DNA of 64,000 nt from Iamia sp035575815 (GTDB taxonomy: Bacteria > Actinomycetota > Acidimicrobiia > Acidimicrobiales > Iamiaceae). The notes below the pieces were generated by a model that had not been told where the DNA came from, did no database searches, and was given only the letters and a program-made list of their open reading frames with translations. Positions 47,774 to 56,238 of the stretch are shown in pieces; position 1 is the stretch's first letter, and every line of letters starts with the position of its first letter. A program made the position numbers and the translations under genes. The DNA lies in contig NZ_DATLXO010000063.1 in assembly GCF_035575815.1 (NCBI RefSeq), positions 55,820 through 119,819 on the forward strand, read 5' to 3'.

Positions 47774-48337
47774 TCAGGAGCCGGGTCGGGCAGCGGCCAC
47801 CGAGGCCGCCACCTTGGCTCCGGCCCGGCGGCCCTCGGCCTTGGCGATGCGCCGGGCGGCGCGGGTCTCGCGCCGCGCCGTGTCAGTGGCCTGCCCGGCT
47901 CTCCGAGCGAGTCCGGGGCGGCCCTCGGTGTCGACCGCGGCCAGGGCGAGGCCCCCGAGGAGGCCCATGTTCTTCATGAAGTGGATCTGCTGGGCGGCTC
48001 GCTCGGCCTCGTCGTCGATCTCCCAGAAGCGGTGGGCCGCGAAGGTCGTCGGGACGAGGGTGGCCGCCAGGGCGACCGAGGACAGACGGGGCAGCTTGCC
48101 CAGGGCGAGCAGCAGGCCGGCGCCGAGCATGACGCCGCCGTTGACCTGGGTGAGCAGCTCGGGGTCCTGCGGAACGTCGATGTTGTCGCCCACGCGGTCC
48201 TTCACGGCACCGCTCACGGCATCGGTCACGGGTTGGGCCACCTCGGCCCGGGGTCCCGAGTTCCGGAGGGAGTCGATGCCGCCGGAGACGAACATCGAGG
48301 CGAGCAGAGGGCGGGCGAGGAGGCGCACGGGGGTCAT
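47774..48337 (-). CDS. DoxX-family membrane protein
   Basis: 187 residues from ATG 48337. LLARPLLASMFVSGGIDSLR and the helices LLTQVNGGVMLGAGLLLAL, LSSVALAATLVPTTFAAH and IHFMKNMGLLGGLALAAVD match the four-helix DoxX family, linked to oxidative-stress and thiol systems in actinobacteria. The C-terminal 45 residues are basic and helical (RRETRAARRIAKAEGRRAG), an extension seen in actinobacterial members. An earlier ATG at 48370 adds only a non-conserved leader. Followed on the left by a 158-base gap to the kinase gene with no feature seen. Confidence 0.85.
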   Translation of the reverse strand: MTPVRLLARPLLASMFVSGGIDSLRNSGPRAEVAQPVTDAVSGAVKDRVGDNIDVPQDPELLTQVNGGVMLGAGLLLALGKLPRLSSVALAATLVPTTFAAHRFWEIDDEAERAAQQIHFMKNMGLLGGLALAAVDTEGRPGLARRAGQATDTARRETRAARRIAKAEGRRAGAKVAASVAAARPGS

Positions 48338-48433
48338 GGCCGCCTCCCTACCCATGTCGCGCCGCCGCACCCACCTCGATGGGCGCCCCCCACCTCGGCG
48401 TGGGCACCGCCATCGGGCGCGAGCGGGGTCCGG

Positions 48434-48910
48434 TCAGTCGTCAGCGTGGATCTGCTGGGCCAGGTAGCGCTGGAGGCCCGTGGTCTCGATGAGGCTCAGC
48501 TGGGCCTCGATCCAGTCGACGTGCTCCTCCTCGCCCACGAGGTGGGTCTCGAACAGGGCGCGGGTGGCGTTGTCGCCCCTTTCGACGCACAGGGCGATGC
48601 CCCGGTTGTAGCGCTCGACCGCGGCCTGCTCGACGGCGAGGTCGGCGGCGAGCTGTTCGGGCACCGTCTCACCGACGCGCACCGGGTTGAGCCGCTGCAT
48701 GTTGGGGACGCCGTCGAGGAACAAGATCCGCTCGATGACGCGATCGGCGTCCTTCATCTCGTCGATGGACTCCTCGCGGGCGTGGCCGGCGAGGCGCTCC
48801 AGGCCCCAGTTGTCGAGCATGCGGTAGTGGACCCAGTACTGGTTCACGGCGGTGAGCTCGGCGGTGAGCACCTCGTTCAGGATCTCGATGACGGCGGGGT
48901 CACCCTGCAT
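48434..48910 (-). CDS. bfr: Bacterioferritin
   Basis: An iron-storage protein of 158 residues that assembles into a 24-mer with haem at subunit interfaces. Met52 (the haem ligand) is present. Ferroxidase ligands Glu18, Glu51, Glu94, Glu127 and His130 are conserved. Position 54, usually His, is Asp here (EMKDADRVIERILFLDG). This is a conservative but unusual metal ligand that could change iron oxidation. Bacterioferritin-associated ferredoxin is encoded just upstream on the same strand (148-base gap), so iron loading and release are linked. No clear IdeR box was seen. Confidence 0.95.
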   Translation of the reverse strand: MQGDPAVIEILNEVLTAELTAVNQYWVHYRMLDNWGLERLAGHAREESIDEMKDADRVIERILFLDGVPNMQRLNPVRVGETVPEQLAADLAVEQAAVERYNRGIALCVERGDNATRALFETHLVGEEEHVDWIEAQLSLIETTGLQRYLAQQIHADD

Positions 48911-49057
48911 GGCGTTCCTCTCGATGGTCCGGGGCGACGCGCCCGACGGGTCGGTCGAGCTCCATCATGGCCTGCGCCGCGGGGCCGGGCCGCCTGGTCG
49001 AGGCGTCCCGGACCCGAACGGTCGACCGGCCATCGGATCGCCACGCCGCGGCGATCG

Positions 49058-49255
49058 TCAGGCGACGGCGACGGCGCGGCGCAGGGGAAGCGCGGCGGGC
49101 GTCTCGTCGAGGATCTCCTCGATGACGGGTCGGCAGCCGCCGCAGACACCACCGGCCCCGCACGCCCCGACGATGTCGCGAACCGTCGCCGCGCCGCAGA
49201 GGGCGGCGGCCTCGATCTGGCGACGGTTCACCGCTCGACAGTGGCACACGATCAC
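49058..49255 (-). CDS. bfd: Bacterioferritin-associated ferredoxin
   Basis: 65 residues. The 2Fe-2S cluster ligands are in VCHCRAVN (Cys4 and Cys6) and VCGGC (Cys38 and Cys41), the BFD-like [2Fe-2S] pattern. It donates electrons to bacterioferritin to release iron. It shares strand and neighbourhood with bfr, supporting the assignment. The C-terminal 15 residues (PAALPLRRAVAVA) are an extension. Confidence 0.9.
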   Translation of the reverse strand: MIVCHCRAVNRRQIEAAALCGAATVRDIVGACGAGGVCGGCRPVIEEILDETPAALPLRRAVAVA

Positions 49256-49323
49256 AACTCCGATGATCGCCCGTCCTCCGGCCCGGTGTCAAGCACCCCT
49301 TACGGTGCGCCGGCGGGATCGGG

Positions 49324-49986
49324 TCACCCCTCCGGGGAGTGCACGCTGACCTGGTACCCGCCCCCGGCCGACCAGGGCTCGCGGTCCCAGGTCGACCACC
49401 GGTGGCGCAGGCTGAGGCCGGCAACCGCCGCGTCGGCGTCGAGCTGACCGGTGTCGTATCCGCCGCGGCGCACCTGGAACCCGGCCACGAGCAGGCCCTC
49501 GGGTCTCAGCGTGGCCGCCAGAGCGGCGACGGTGGCCGCCTCGGTGCCCGGGTCGAGGAAGATCAACACGTTGCCGGCGAGCACGGCGAGGTCGATCGAC
49601 CCCGGTGCCACGTGGTCGCCGAGCGCCACGAGGTCCGCCTCCACCCACCGCAGGTCGGGCGCCTTGGCCCGGGCCGAGGCCAGCAGGTCGGCGTCGCGGT
49701 CGACGCCGATGGTCACGTGCCCCCGGCGCGCCAGCTCGATGGCCACCCGCCCGGTGCCGCAGCCGGCGTCGAGCACGCTGGCCGACGCCCCGTCGCCCAG
49801 GTCCGGGGTGAGCAGGTACGACACCAGGTCGACCTCGCCGTGCACCGATCGCCCCTCGGCCTCCAGCGCCCGCCACCGGTCGTCGTAGGTCGACGCCTTG
49901 GCTGCTCCCTCGAGCTCGGTCCACCGGGCCCGGGGCGGATCAGGGCGCGCGTCCTCGGGCCGGCTCACGACCAGGACCGTAGCCAT
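49324..49986 (-). CDS. Class I SAM-dependent methyltransferase
   Basis: 220 residues. The SAM-binding motif I is VLDAGCGTGRVAIELARRG (about 70-88), motif II is IGVDRDADLL and motif III is IDLAVLAGNVLIFLD. The C-terminus (FQVRRGGYDTGQLDADAAVA) is typical of small actinobacterial methyltransferases without known substrate. ATG 49986. A 219-base gap with a tandem repeat separates it from the divergent mscR gene. Confidence 0.85.
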   Translation of the reverse strand: MATVLVVSRPEDARPDPPRARWTELEGAAKASTYDDRWRALEAEGRSVHGEVDLVSYLLTPDLGDGASASVLDAGCGTGRVAIELARRGHVTIGVDRDADLLASARAKAPDLRWVEADLVALGDHVAPGSIDLAVLAGNVLIFLDPGTEAATVAALAATLRPEGLLVAGFQVRRGGYDTGQLDADAAVAGLSLRHRWSTWDREPWSAGGGYQVSVHSPEG

Positions 49987-50102
49987 CGCGGCGAACCTCC
50001 TGCGGCGCCCGTCGCCGACCAGTCCCGGCCCCGGGCGCGATCTGGTGACTCAACCGCCGGTTCGCGCCACACCTCGACCGACCGACCGACCGAGGTGCCC
50101 CA

Positions 50103-50144
50103 CCCTAAGACGGTGCCAACGGGCCCTAAGACGGTGCCAACGGG
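50103..50144. repeat. Perfect tandem duplication, 2 x 21 bp, upstream of mscR
   Basis: Copies at 50103-50123 and 50124-50144 are identical, each beginning CCCTAAGACGGTGCC. They abut and end 61 bases before the mscR start. A short GACC run (CGACCGACCGACCGACCGAG, ending 50094) lies just upstream. Confidence 0.95.
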
Positions 50145-50205
50145 CCACCCCGGGCCTCGGTACGGTGGCGACCCGGAGACGAGGACAGCGAAGGGACACA
50201 GACGG

Positions 50206-51300
50206 ATGGCGCACGAGGTGCGAGCGGTGGTGGCCACGGCCCCGGGCGACCCGGTGCGGGTCGAGACGATCGAGGTGCCCGACCCCGGTCCCGGCGAGGC
50301 TCTCGTCGCCGTGGCCGCCTGCGGCGTCTGTCACACCGACCTGCACTACCGCGAAGGGGGCATCAACGACGACTTCCCCTTCCTGCTCGGCCACGAGGCG
50401 GCGGGCACCGTCGAGGCGGTCGGTGACGATGTCACCGATCTCGCCGCCGGTGACTTCGTCGTCCTCAACTGGCGAGCGGTGTGCGGCGATTGCCGGGCGT
50501 GTCGGAGGGGTCGGCCGCAGTACTGCTTCGCCACCCACAACGCCACCCAGAAGATGACCCTCGACGGCGTGGCCCTCAGCCCGGCGCTGGGCATCGGGGC
50601 CTTCGCCGAGAAGACCCTGGTCGCCGCCGGCCAGGCCACCAAGGTCGACGCCCGAGCCCGTCCCGAGGCCGTCGGCCTCCTCGGCTGCGGGGTGATGGCG
50701 GGGCTGGGAGCGTCGATCAACACCGGTCAGGTCGGCCTGGGCGACTCGGTCGCCGTCTTCGGCTGCGGTGGCGTCGGCGATGCGGCCATCGCCGGGGCGC
50801 GCCTGGCGGGCGCGGCCACGGTGATCGCCGTCGACCTCGACGCCCGCAAGCTCGAGTTCGCCGAGGGCTTCGGCGCCACCCACACGGTGGACGCGTCGCA
50901 GGTCGACCCCGTCGAGGCCATCCGCGACCTCACCGGCGGCTTCGGCGCGGATGTGGTCATCGAGGCGGTGGGCCACCCGGCGGTCTTCTACCAGGCGTTC
51001 CACGCCCGTGATCTGGCCGGCACCCTCGTCCAGGTGGGCGTGCCCAACCCCGAGATGCGCCTCGATCTCCCGATGATCGACTTCTTCGGGCGGGGCGGGC
51101 AGCTCAAGCCGTCGTGGTACGGCGACTGCCTGCCCAGCCGGGACCTCCCGCTCTACACGGACCTGTACCTGCAGGGCCGGCTCGACCTCGACTCCTTCGT
51201 CAGCGAGACGATCGCCCTCGACGAGGTCGAGGAGGCGTTCGCCAAGATGGAGGAGGGCGAGGTCCTGCGCTCGGTCGTCCTGATCGGGGAGCGTTCCTGA
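50206..51300 (+). CDS. mscR: S-(hydroxymethyl)mycothiol dehydrogenase
   Basis: A zinc- and NAD-dependent enzyme of class III alcohol dehydrogenase ancestry that detoxifies formaldehyde as its mycothiol adduct and may reduce S-nitrosomycothiol. The 364-residue protein has the catalytic zinc site ACGVCHTD...GHEAAG, the structural-zinc region with CGDCRACRRGRPQYC and the nucleotide fold VFGCGGVGDAAI. The actinobacterial features HNATQKMTLDG and LKPSWYGDCLPSRDLPLY distinguish it from general ADH. ATG 50206. It overlaps the following MBL-fold gene by TGATG. Confidence 0.93.
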   Translation: MAHEVRAVVATAPGDPVRVETIEVPDPGPGEALVAVAACGVCHTDLHYREGGINDDFPFLLGHEAAGTVEAVGDDVTDLAAGDFVVLNWRAVCGDCRACRRGRPQYCFATHNATQKMTLDGVALSPALGIGAFAEKTLVAAGQATKVDARARPEAVGLLGCGVMAGLGASINTGQVGLGDSVAVFGCGGVGDAAIAGARLAGAATVIAVDLDARKLEFAEGFGATHTVDASQVDPVEAIRDLTGGFGADVVIEAVGHPAVFYQAFHARDLAGTLVQVGVPNPEMRLDLPMIDFFGRGGQLKPSWYGDCLPSRDLPLYTDLYLQGRLDLDSFVSETIALDEVEEAFAKMEEGEVLRSVVLIGERS

Positions 51301-51941
51301 TGGCTGCCCGCCCCGCTCCCCGGGTCGACAAGGTCGTCACCTCCGGCACGTTCTCGATCGACGGCGAGGACTTCGACGTCGACAACAACATCTGGATCGT
51401 GGGCAACGACGAGGAGTGCATCGTCGTCGATGCCGCCCACGACCACGAGCCCATCGTCGAGGGTGTCGCCGGCCGGAAGGTCGTGGCCGTGGTGTGCACC
51501 CACGGCCACAACGATCACATCAACGCCGCCCCCGACCTCGCCGACGCCGTCAGCGCGCCGATCTGGCTCCACCCCTCCGACGCCATGCTGTGGGACGAGA
51601 TCCACCCCGACCGTCCCGTCGACGCCCCGCTGACCGACGGCCAGGTTATCGCCGTCGGCGGACGCCGGTTGAAGGTGATCCACACCCCGGGCCACAGCCC
51701 CGGCGGGATCACCCTCCACGACGCCGACGCCGCCATGGTCTTCGGCGGTGACACCCTGTTCAACGGCGGCCCCGGGGCGACGGGGCGGTCGTTCTCGAGC
51801 TTCGCCACGATCATCGAGTCGATCCGCGACCGGATCCTGCCGTTGTCCGACGAGACGGTGGTGCACACCGGCCACGGCGACGACACCACCATCGGCGACG
51901 AGGCCCCGCACCTCGACGAGTGGGTCGCCCGCGGCCACTGA
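51300..51941 (+). CDS. Metallo-beta-lactamase-fold hydrolase of the mycothiol pathway
   Basis: 213 residues with the binuclear metal motif CTHGHNDHINAAPD, then HTPGHSPGGI and FGGDTLFNGG, of the glyoxalase II type. It is coupled to mscR by a TGATG overlap, the same pairing seen in mycobacteria. This suggests it hydrolyses the S-formylmycothiol made by MscR, or a related thioester. The role is inferred from context and family and was not demonstrated here. The last metal His is in HTGHGDDTTIGDE. Confidence 0.88.
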   Translation: MAARPAPRVDKVVTSGTFSIDGEDFDVDNNIWIVGNDEECIVVDAAHDHEPIVEGVAGRKVVAVVCTHGHNDHINAAPDLADAVSAPIWLHPSDAMLWDEIHPDRPVDAPLTDGQVIAVGGRRLKVIHTPGHSPGGITLHDADAAMVFGGDTLFNGGPGATGRSFSSFATIIESIRDRILPLSDETVVHTGHGDDTTIGDEAPHLDEWVARGH

Positions 51942-52033
51942 GCATCGCGTCCCCGTCAGTGACCAGCTTTCCGGGCTCAACTGCCTCAACATGTTGGTAG
52001 TGTGCGGGCTGGACAAGGTTGAGGGAGCCGCAC

Positions 52034-52480
52034 ATGGATGCTGCGGATGCGGTCGGGCAGCTGGCGACCAAGGCGTCGCCGGAAGCGGTGGAGCTGGCTC
52101 GCGCCGTTCTGGAACAGGATGTCACTGATCGCCTCTGGGCTGACCAGGTCGGCCCGGCACTGTCTCAGGGTGACGTGGCCCGCCTGCTCGGCGTGAGCGA
52201 GCAGGCGGTGTCCCAGAGCCGACAGCTGCTGCGCCTGCGCGACCGCGATCGACGGCCCGTGTACCCCTATGTGCAGTTCGACGGGAAGCGCATCCTGCCT
52301 GGCCTCGACCGGGTGCTCGATCTGCTCGGACCGGTCACCACGGCCGTAGGGATCGCCGCGTGGCTGACCGGTTCGCACCCCGGTCTCGTCGACCAGCGAC
52401 CAGTGGACGGGCTGCGAGCCGGGGACATAGACGCCGTCGTCGCTGCCGCTCAGCGCTTCGCCGACCGCGCTGTCGCCTGA
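52034..52480 (+). CDS. Xre/MbcA/ParS-type antitoxin of a RES toxin pair
   Basis: 148 residues from ATG 52034. The central helix-turn-helix LSQGDVARLLGVSEQAVSQS (about 50-69), then PVYPYVQFDG, and the C-terminal LDLLGPVTTAVGIAAWLTGS (toxin-binding domain with following PGLVDQRPVDGLRAGD) match antitoxins of the ParS/MbcA group. The gene sits one base before a RES-domain toxin gene. The palindrome CAACATGTTG (51987-51996) upstream is a candidate autoregulatory site. Confidence 0.85.
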   Translation: MDAADAVGQLATKASPEAVELARAVLEQDVTDRLWADQVGPALSQGDVARLLGVSEQAVSQSRQLLRLRDRDRRPVYPYVQFDGKRILPGLDRVLDLLGPVTTAVGIAAWLTGSHPGLVDQRPVDGLRAGDIDAVVAAAQRFADRAVA

Positions 52481-52481
52481 G

Positions 52482-53318
52482 GTGCCGCTCGATCTGCCCC
52501 CGGCACCGGTTCAGCTGGCCCGGCTGCCCCGGCATCGACTGGCGGGCAGTCGGTTGTGGCGGGTGTTCCACAGAGGCCGTGCCCTGCCCTGGTGGTTCGC
52601 GAGCGTTCCGGTGGATGAAGCCGGTGGCGGCCGCTTCGATCTTCCCGCTCCTGAGGGTTCCTGCTACCTGGGCACCAGCGTCAGCGCTGCGGTCCTCGAG
52701 GCGTTCTTGGACCACAGCCGAGGCGTCCTGCCGGCCAGCGAGCTCGCCACCCGCCAGCTCGCCGTGACGTCCTGTCCGCCGGACGCCCGGCGGCGGCGAC
52801 GCTCACGGCGGCGAAGGCCCGCGCCACCGGGGTGACCGCAGCACTGTGGGCGACTCAGGACCGGGGTGCTCACGCAGAGCTGGGCGGTGGCGCTGCGCCG
52901 TGCCGGGTGGCGGGCGATCTACCACGGCGTCCAGCACGACCCGACCGGAGCCGCACGGGCCGTCACCCTCTTCGACCGCGAGGGCCAACACCTCCCTTAC
53001 GGCGATCCGGCATGGCGGGGCGAGACCCGCGGCCTCGACGAGCCGGCGGTGGCCACCGCCCTCGACCGGTACGGCTACGTCGTGACCCGCAGCGATCCGG
53101 ACCTGCCCGTCGTGGCGCTCGACGATCTGACCGGCCGACCCGCGCGTCGTCATCGAGGCGTTGACGTCGCGGCGGCAACGCTCGAAGCGTGTCTCATCGT
53201 CCGCCGGGCCTACGGGTCCCACTCCGCAGACGCCACCCTCACCCGCGTCATGCTCGGCGCCGGTCCCATCGACCTCAGGCTGGACCACGAACACCCACAC
53301 GCCCCGGGGGCCATGTGA
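52482..53318 (+). pseudogene. RES-domain toxin, interrupted by two compensating frameshifts
   Basis: RES toxins (MbcT/ParT group) degrade or modify NAD or phosphoribosyl metabolites. The frame from GTG 52482 encodes HRLAGSRLWRVFHRGRALPW and EGSCYLGTSVSAAVLEAF, standard RES motifs. After about 52,785 the family sequence moves to the -1 frame (LTAAKARATGVTAALWATQD) and near 52,862 returns to the first frame (VLTQSWAVALRRAGWRAIYH). It then runs on to the stop at 53318. As written, translation ends at 52835. The net effect of both changes keeps the downstream frame. Either the toxin is inactivated or two sequencing errors occurred in GC runs. Confidence 0.75.
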
Positions 53319-53351
53319 CCCACAAGAGCGTCAGGAGCGCCCAAAGCTCGC

Positions 53352-54542
53352 TCAGCGGGGGGTGAAGGCCAGCTCGAGGTGGCGGACGGCGCTCACGAAG
53401 ATGTTGGGCTCGATGTCGGGCGGTGAGGTGACGCGCAGGTCGGTGATGCGCGCGCTCAGCCGCTCGAAGAGCACCTGCAGCTCGAGGCGGGCCAGGTTGG
53501 CCCCGAGGCAGAAGTGGGTGCCCCGGCCGAAGGCCACGTGGGGGTTCGGGTCGCGGCGGATGTCGAAGGTGTCGGGGTCGGTGAACACCGCCTCGTCGCG
53601 GTTGGCCGACGGGTAGAGGATGATCACCCGGTCGCCCTCGGCCACGGGCTGGTCGCCGATGTGGTCGTCGCGGGTGGCGGTGCGGAAGAAGTTGTTGAGC
53701 GGCGTGACCCAGCGGATGAGCTCCTCGACCGCGCCAGGCACCAGCGAGGGGTCCGCCGCCATGGCCTCCCACTGCTCCGGGTGCTCAGCGAAGACGGCGA
53801 GGCCCCGGCTGATGACGGTGCGGGTGGTCTCCGCCCCGCCCGAGATGAACAGGCCGGTCTCGTTGATTAGCATGGGCTCGCTCATGGGGCAGCCCCCGAC
53901 CCGGCCCTGCACCCAATCGGACACGAGGTCGTCGCCCGGCGCGTGGCGGCGGGCGCCGACGGTCTCCTGCAGCACCGGGGCGTACTCGACGATGGCCGCC
54001 ATGAAGCCCGCCGCCGCGCCCGGGTCGGTGTCGACCTGGTCGTAGCGCATGAGCCGCTCGGACCAGGTCTTTATGGCGGGCCAGTGGTCCTCGGAGAAGC
54101 CCAGGAGGCGGGCGGTGAGGCGGGCCGGGAGGGGCGCGGCCAGCTCACCGACGACCTCCATGCGGCCGCCCGCGACCGCCGGGGCGAGGAGGTCGTCGAC
54201 GAGGTCGACGAGGTACGGCGTCATGGCGCTCACGGCGCGGGGGGTGAAGCGCCGGTTGACGAGGCGGCGCTGCTCGAGGTGCCCGGGATCGTCCTGGGCG
54301 ATCATGTTGTCCTCGTCGGGCTCCCAGTGCGACCGGTAGCCGCGGCCCGAGCAGAACACATCGCTGCGGCGTTCGACGTCGAGCACGTCCGCGTGGCGGG
54401 TGACGGCCCAGAGCCCGTTGGCCTCGTCGCGGTAGACGGGCTGGTGGGTCCGCATCCACCGCAGCGCGGCGTGCAGGGCGTCGAGGTCGCCGTAGAAGGC
54501 GGGGTCGAGCAGGTCGATGGTCGGCGTGGCGGTGGCGGTCAT
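53352..54542 (-). CDS. Cytochrome P450
   Basis: 396 residues. The haem-binding loop is VAFGRGTHFCLGANLAR with Cys345 as thiolate ligand. The I-helix oxygen-binding motif is FISGGAETTRT, and the K-helix EXXR motif is EELIRWVTP. It resembles bacterial CYP families that hydroxylate steroids, terpenes or fatty acids (for example CYP125/142-like). Which one cannot be told. No redox partner genes are adjacent. The acyl-CoA dehydrogenases at 39-42 kb would be compatible with lipid or sterol use, but there is no cluster. Confidence 0.93.
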   Translation of the reverse strand: MTATATPTIDLLDPAFYGDLDALHAALRWMRTHQPVYRDEANGLWAVTRHADVLDVERRSDVFCSGRGYRSHWEPDEDNMIAQDDPGHLEQRRLVNRRFTPRAVSAMTPYLVDLVDDLLAPAVAGGRMEVVGELAAPLPARLTARLLGFSEDHWPAIKTWSERLMRYDQVDTDPGAAAGFMAAIVEYAPVLQETVGARRHAPGDDLVSDWVQGRVGGCPMSEPMLINETGLFISGGAETTRTVISRGLAVFAEHPEQWEAMAADPSLVPGAVEELIRWVTPLNNFFRTATRDDHIGDQPVAEGDRVIILYPSANRDEAVFTDPDTFDIRRDPNPHVAFGRGTHFCLGANLARLELQVLFERLSARITDLRVTSPPDIEPNIFVSAVRHLELAFTPR

Positions 54543-54565
54543 GGGGGAGGGGCCTCGGTGTGGCG

Positions 54566-55360
54566 CTACCCGCCGGCGGGGACCTCAGGGTCGACCGGGA
54601 CGGCCTCGCTGATCGGCGGCTCGGTCGTCGGCGCAGTCGTCGTCGGCGCCTCGGTGGTGGTGGGGGCTTCGGTGGTGGTGGGGGCCTCGGTCGTGGTGGG
54701 GGCCGCGGTGGTGGTCGGTGCCTCGGTGGTCGTGGGGGCCTCGGTGGTGGTGGGGGCCGCAGTTGTCGTCGGGGCCTCCGAGGCGGGCGCGGTGGTGGGA
54801 GCCTCGGTGGTGGACGGGGCAGGATCGTCGTCGTCATCGGCGGAGGAGACCAGGACGACGGCGGCGACGGCGACGATGGCGATGAGCAGGACGATGATGG
54901 CGGCGATCAGCGCCCCGCGGCCCTTCCGGGGCGGCTCGTCGTAGGTGGTGGTGGTGGTGGCGACGGCCGGGCCGTGAGCGGGGAGCTGCTGGCCGGTGGG
55001 CGCCGGCACCTCGTAGCTGCCGGCGGGCAGCACCTGGGTGGCGTCGTTCGCGGGGCCCGCCGGCGGGTTGCCCATGGGTGGCGTGGAGGGCCCCGCAGCG
55101 GCGACGTCGTCGGGGCGCCACGCCTGGGTGGCATCCGCAGCGCCCACCGGATCGCCGGCGCTCGCAGCGGCGTCGTCGGGGCGCCAGGCCTGGGTGGCAT
55201 CCGCAGCGCCCACGCCTTCGGCATCGCCGGCATCGCCGGCGGGGCCGTCTTCGCCCACGGCCCACGCCCGGGTGGCGTCCTCGGCGGTCGGGTCGGGGCC
55301 GGCGGCGGCTGCGTCGTCGGGTCGCCAGGCGGCGGTGGCGTCGTCGTCGTCGTCAGGCAT
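54566..55360 (-). CDS. Membrane protein with repeated DAT-x-x-W motifs and a Thr-rich external tail
   Basis: 264 residues, no recognised family. The acidic cytoplasmic half (about 1-150) contains five short repeats around DATQAWRPDD: DDATAAWRPDD, EDATRAWAVG, ADATQAWRPDD twice, and a shortened NDATQVLPAG. A single membrane helix (about 153-175, GALIAAIIVLLIAIVAVAAV) follows, then an extracytoplasmic tail of TTEAPTT repeats (about 185-245), a mucin-like, probably glycosylated stalk. The repeated Thr in an acidic context before an aromatic or hydrophobic residue resembles kinase/FHA-type phosphosites, and a PknB-like kinase lies at 46-47.6 kb. Function unknown. It lies between a P450 and an SDR gene on the same strand. 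Confidence 0.75.
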   Translation of the reverse strand: MPDDDDDATAAWRPDDAAAAGPDPTAEDATRAWAVGEDGPAGDAGDAEGVGAADATQAWRPDDAAASAGDPVGAADATQAWRPDDVAAAGPSTPPMGNPPAGPANDATQVLPAGSYEVPAPTGQQLPAHGPAVATTTTTYDEPPRKGRGALIAAIIVLLIAIVAVAAVVLVSSADDDDDPAPSTTEAPTTAPASEAPTTTAAPTTTEAPTTTEAPTTTAAPTTTEAPTTTEAPTTTEAPTTTAPTTEPPISEAVPVDPEVPAGG

Positions 55361-55369
55361 GGGATCCTC

Positions 55370-56137
55370 TTACTTGCAGGTGGCGATGCCGCCGTCGACG
55401 GGGATCACCGTTCCGGTCAGGTACGACGCCGCCCGCGAGGCCAGGAAGATGGCCGTCCCGGCCATGTCGTCGGGGCGGCCGATGCGCTTCATCGGAGCCG
55501 ACTCGGCGATCTCGTCGCCGGCGGCCCGCAGCGTGGCGGCCATCATCTTCGACTCGAACGGACCGGGCGCGAGGGCGTTCACCGTGACCCTCGGGGCCAG
55601 CTGGCGGGCCAGGTGGCGGGTCAGCTGGTGCACGGCGGCCTTGCTGGCCGAGTACGAGTAGGTCTCGAGCATCGGCACCTGGATGCCGTCGATGGAGCCG
55701 ATGTTGATCACCCGGGCCGGGTCGTCGTCGGCCGAGGCCGCCTGGAGGAGCGGCAGCGCGAACTTGGTCGTGTGGAACACGCCCTTGACGTTGAGGTCGA
55801 GGGTGCGGTCCCACGCGGCGTCGTCGAAGTCGGCGAGCGGGGCGCCCCACGTGGCGCCGGCGTTGTTGACCAGGATGTGGAGCCGGTCGGTGGCCGCGCC
55901 CACCTCCTCGACGAGACGGCGGCACTCGTCCTCGGTCGAGAGGTCGGCGGGCACGGCGGTGCACTCGCCCACCTTCGAGAGCTCGGCCGCCACCTCCTGG
56001 CAGACGTCGGCCTTGCGCGAGGAGATGAACACCCTGGCCCCGGCCTCGACGAAGCCGGTGGCGATCATGAGGCCGATGCCCCGGCTGCCCCCGGTGACGA
56101 GGGCGGTCTTGCCTTCGATGCTGAACAGGTCGGACAC
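55370..56137 (-). CDS. Short-chain dehydrogenase/reductase
   Basis: 255 residues of the classical SDR family. The NAD(P)-binding TGGSRGIGLMIA motif (about 16-27), LVNNAGATWG, the catalytic Tyr and Lys in YSYSASKAAVHQ, and the C-terminal GRPDDMAGTAIFLASRAASY are all present. IGSIDGIQVP holds the catalytic Ser. It most likely reduces a 3-oxoacyl or steroid-type carbonyl. Substrate unknown. The start codon is ATG at 56137. It lies ten bases from the DAT-repeat gene on the same strand, with which it may be cotranscribed. Confidence 0.9.
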   Translation of the reverse strand: MSDLFSIEGKTALVTGGSRGIGLMIATGFVEAGARVFISSRKADVCQEVAAELSKVGECTAVPADLSTEDECRRLVEEVGAATDRLHILVNNAGATWGAPLADFDDAAWDRTLDLNVKGVFHTTKFALPLLQAASADDDPARVINIGSIDGIQVPMLETYSYSASKAAVHQLTRHLARQLAPRVTVNALAPGPFESKMMAATLRAAGDEIAESAPMKRIGRPDDMAGTAIFLASRAASYLTGTVIPVDGGIATCK

Positions 56138-56238
56138 AGCGGTCGACCGTACCCGACCGCGCGGTCAACCGAATGCGGGCCGGGGCGGCCAACCGAACGC
56201 GGGCCGGGCGCATCGGGGCCCGGCGGTACGCTCGCCCC

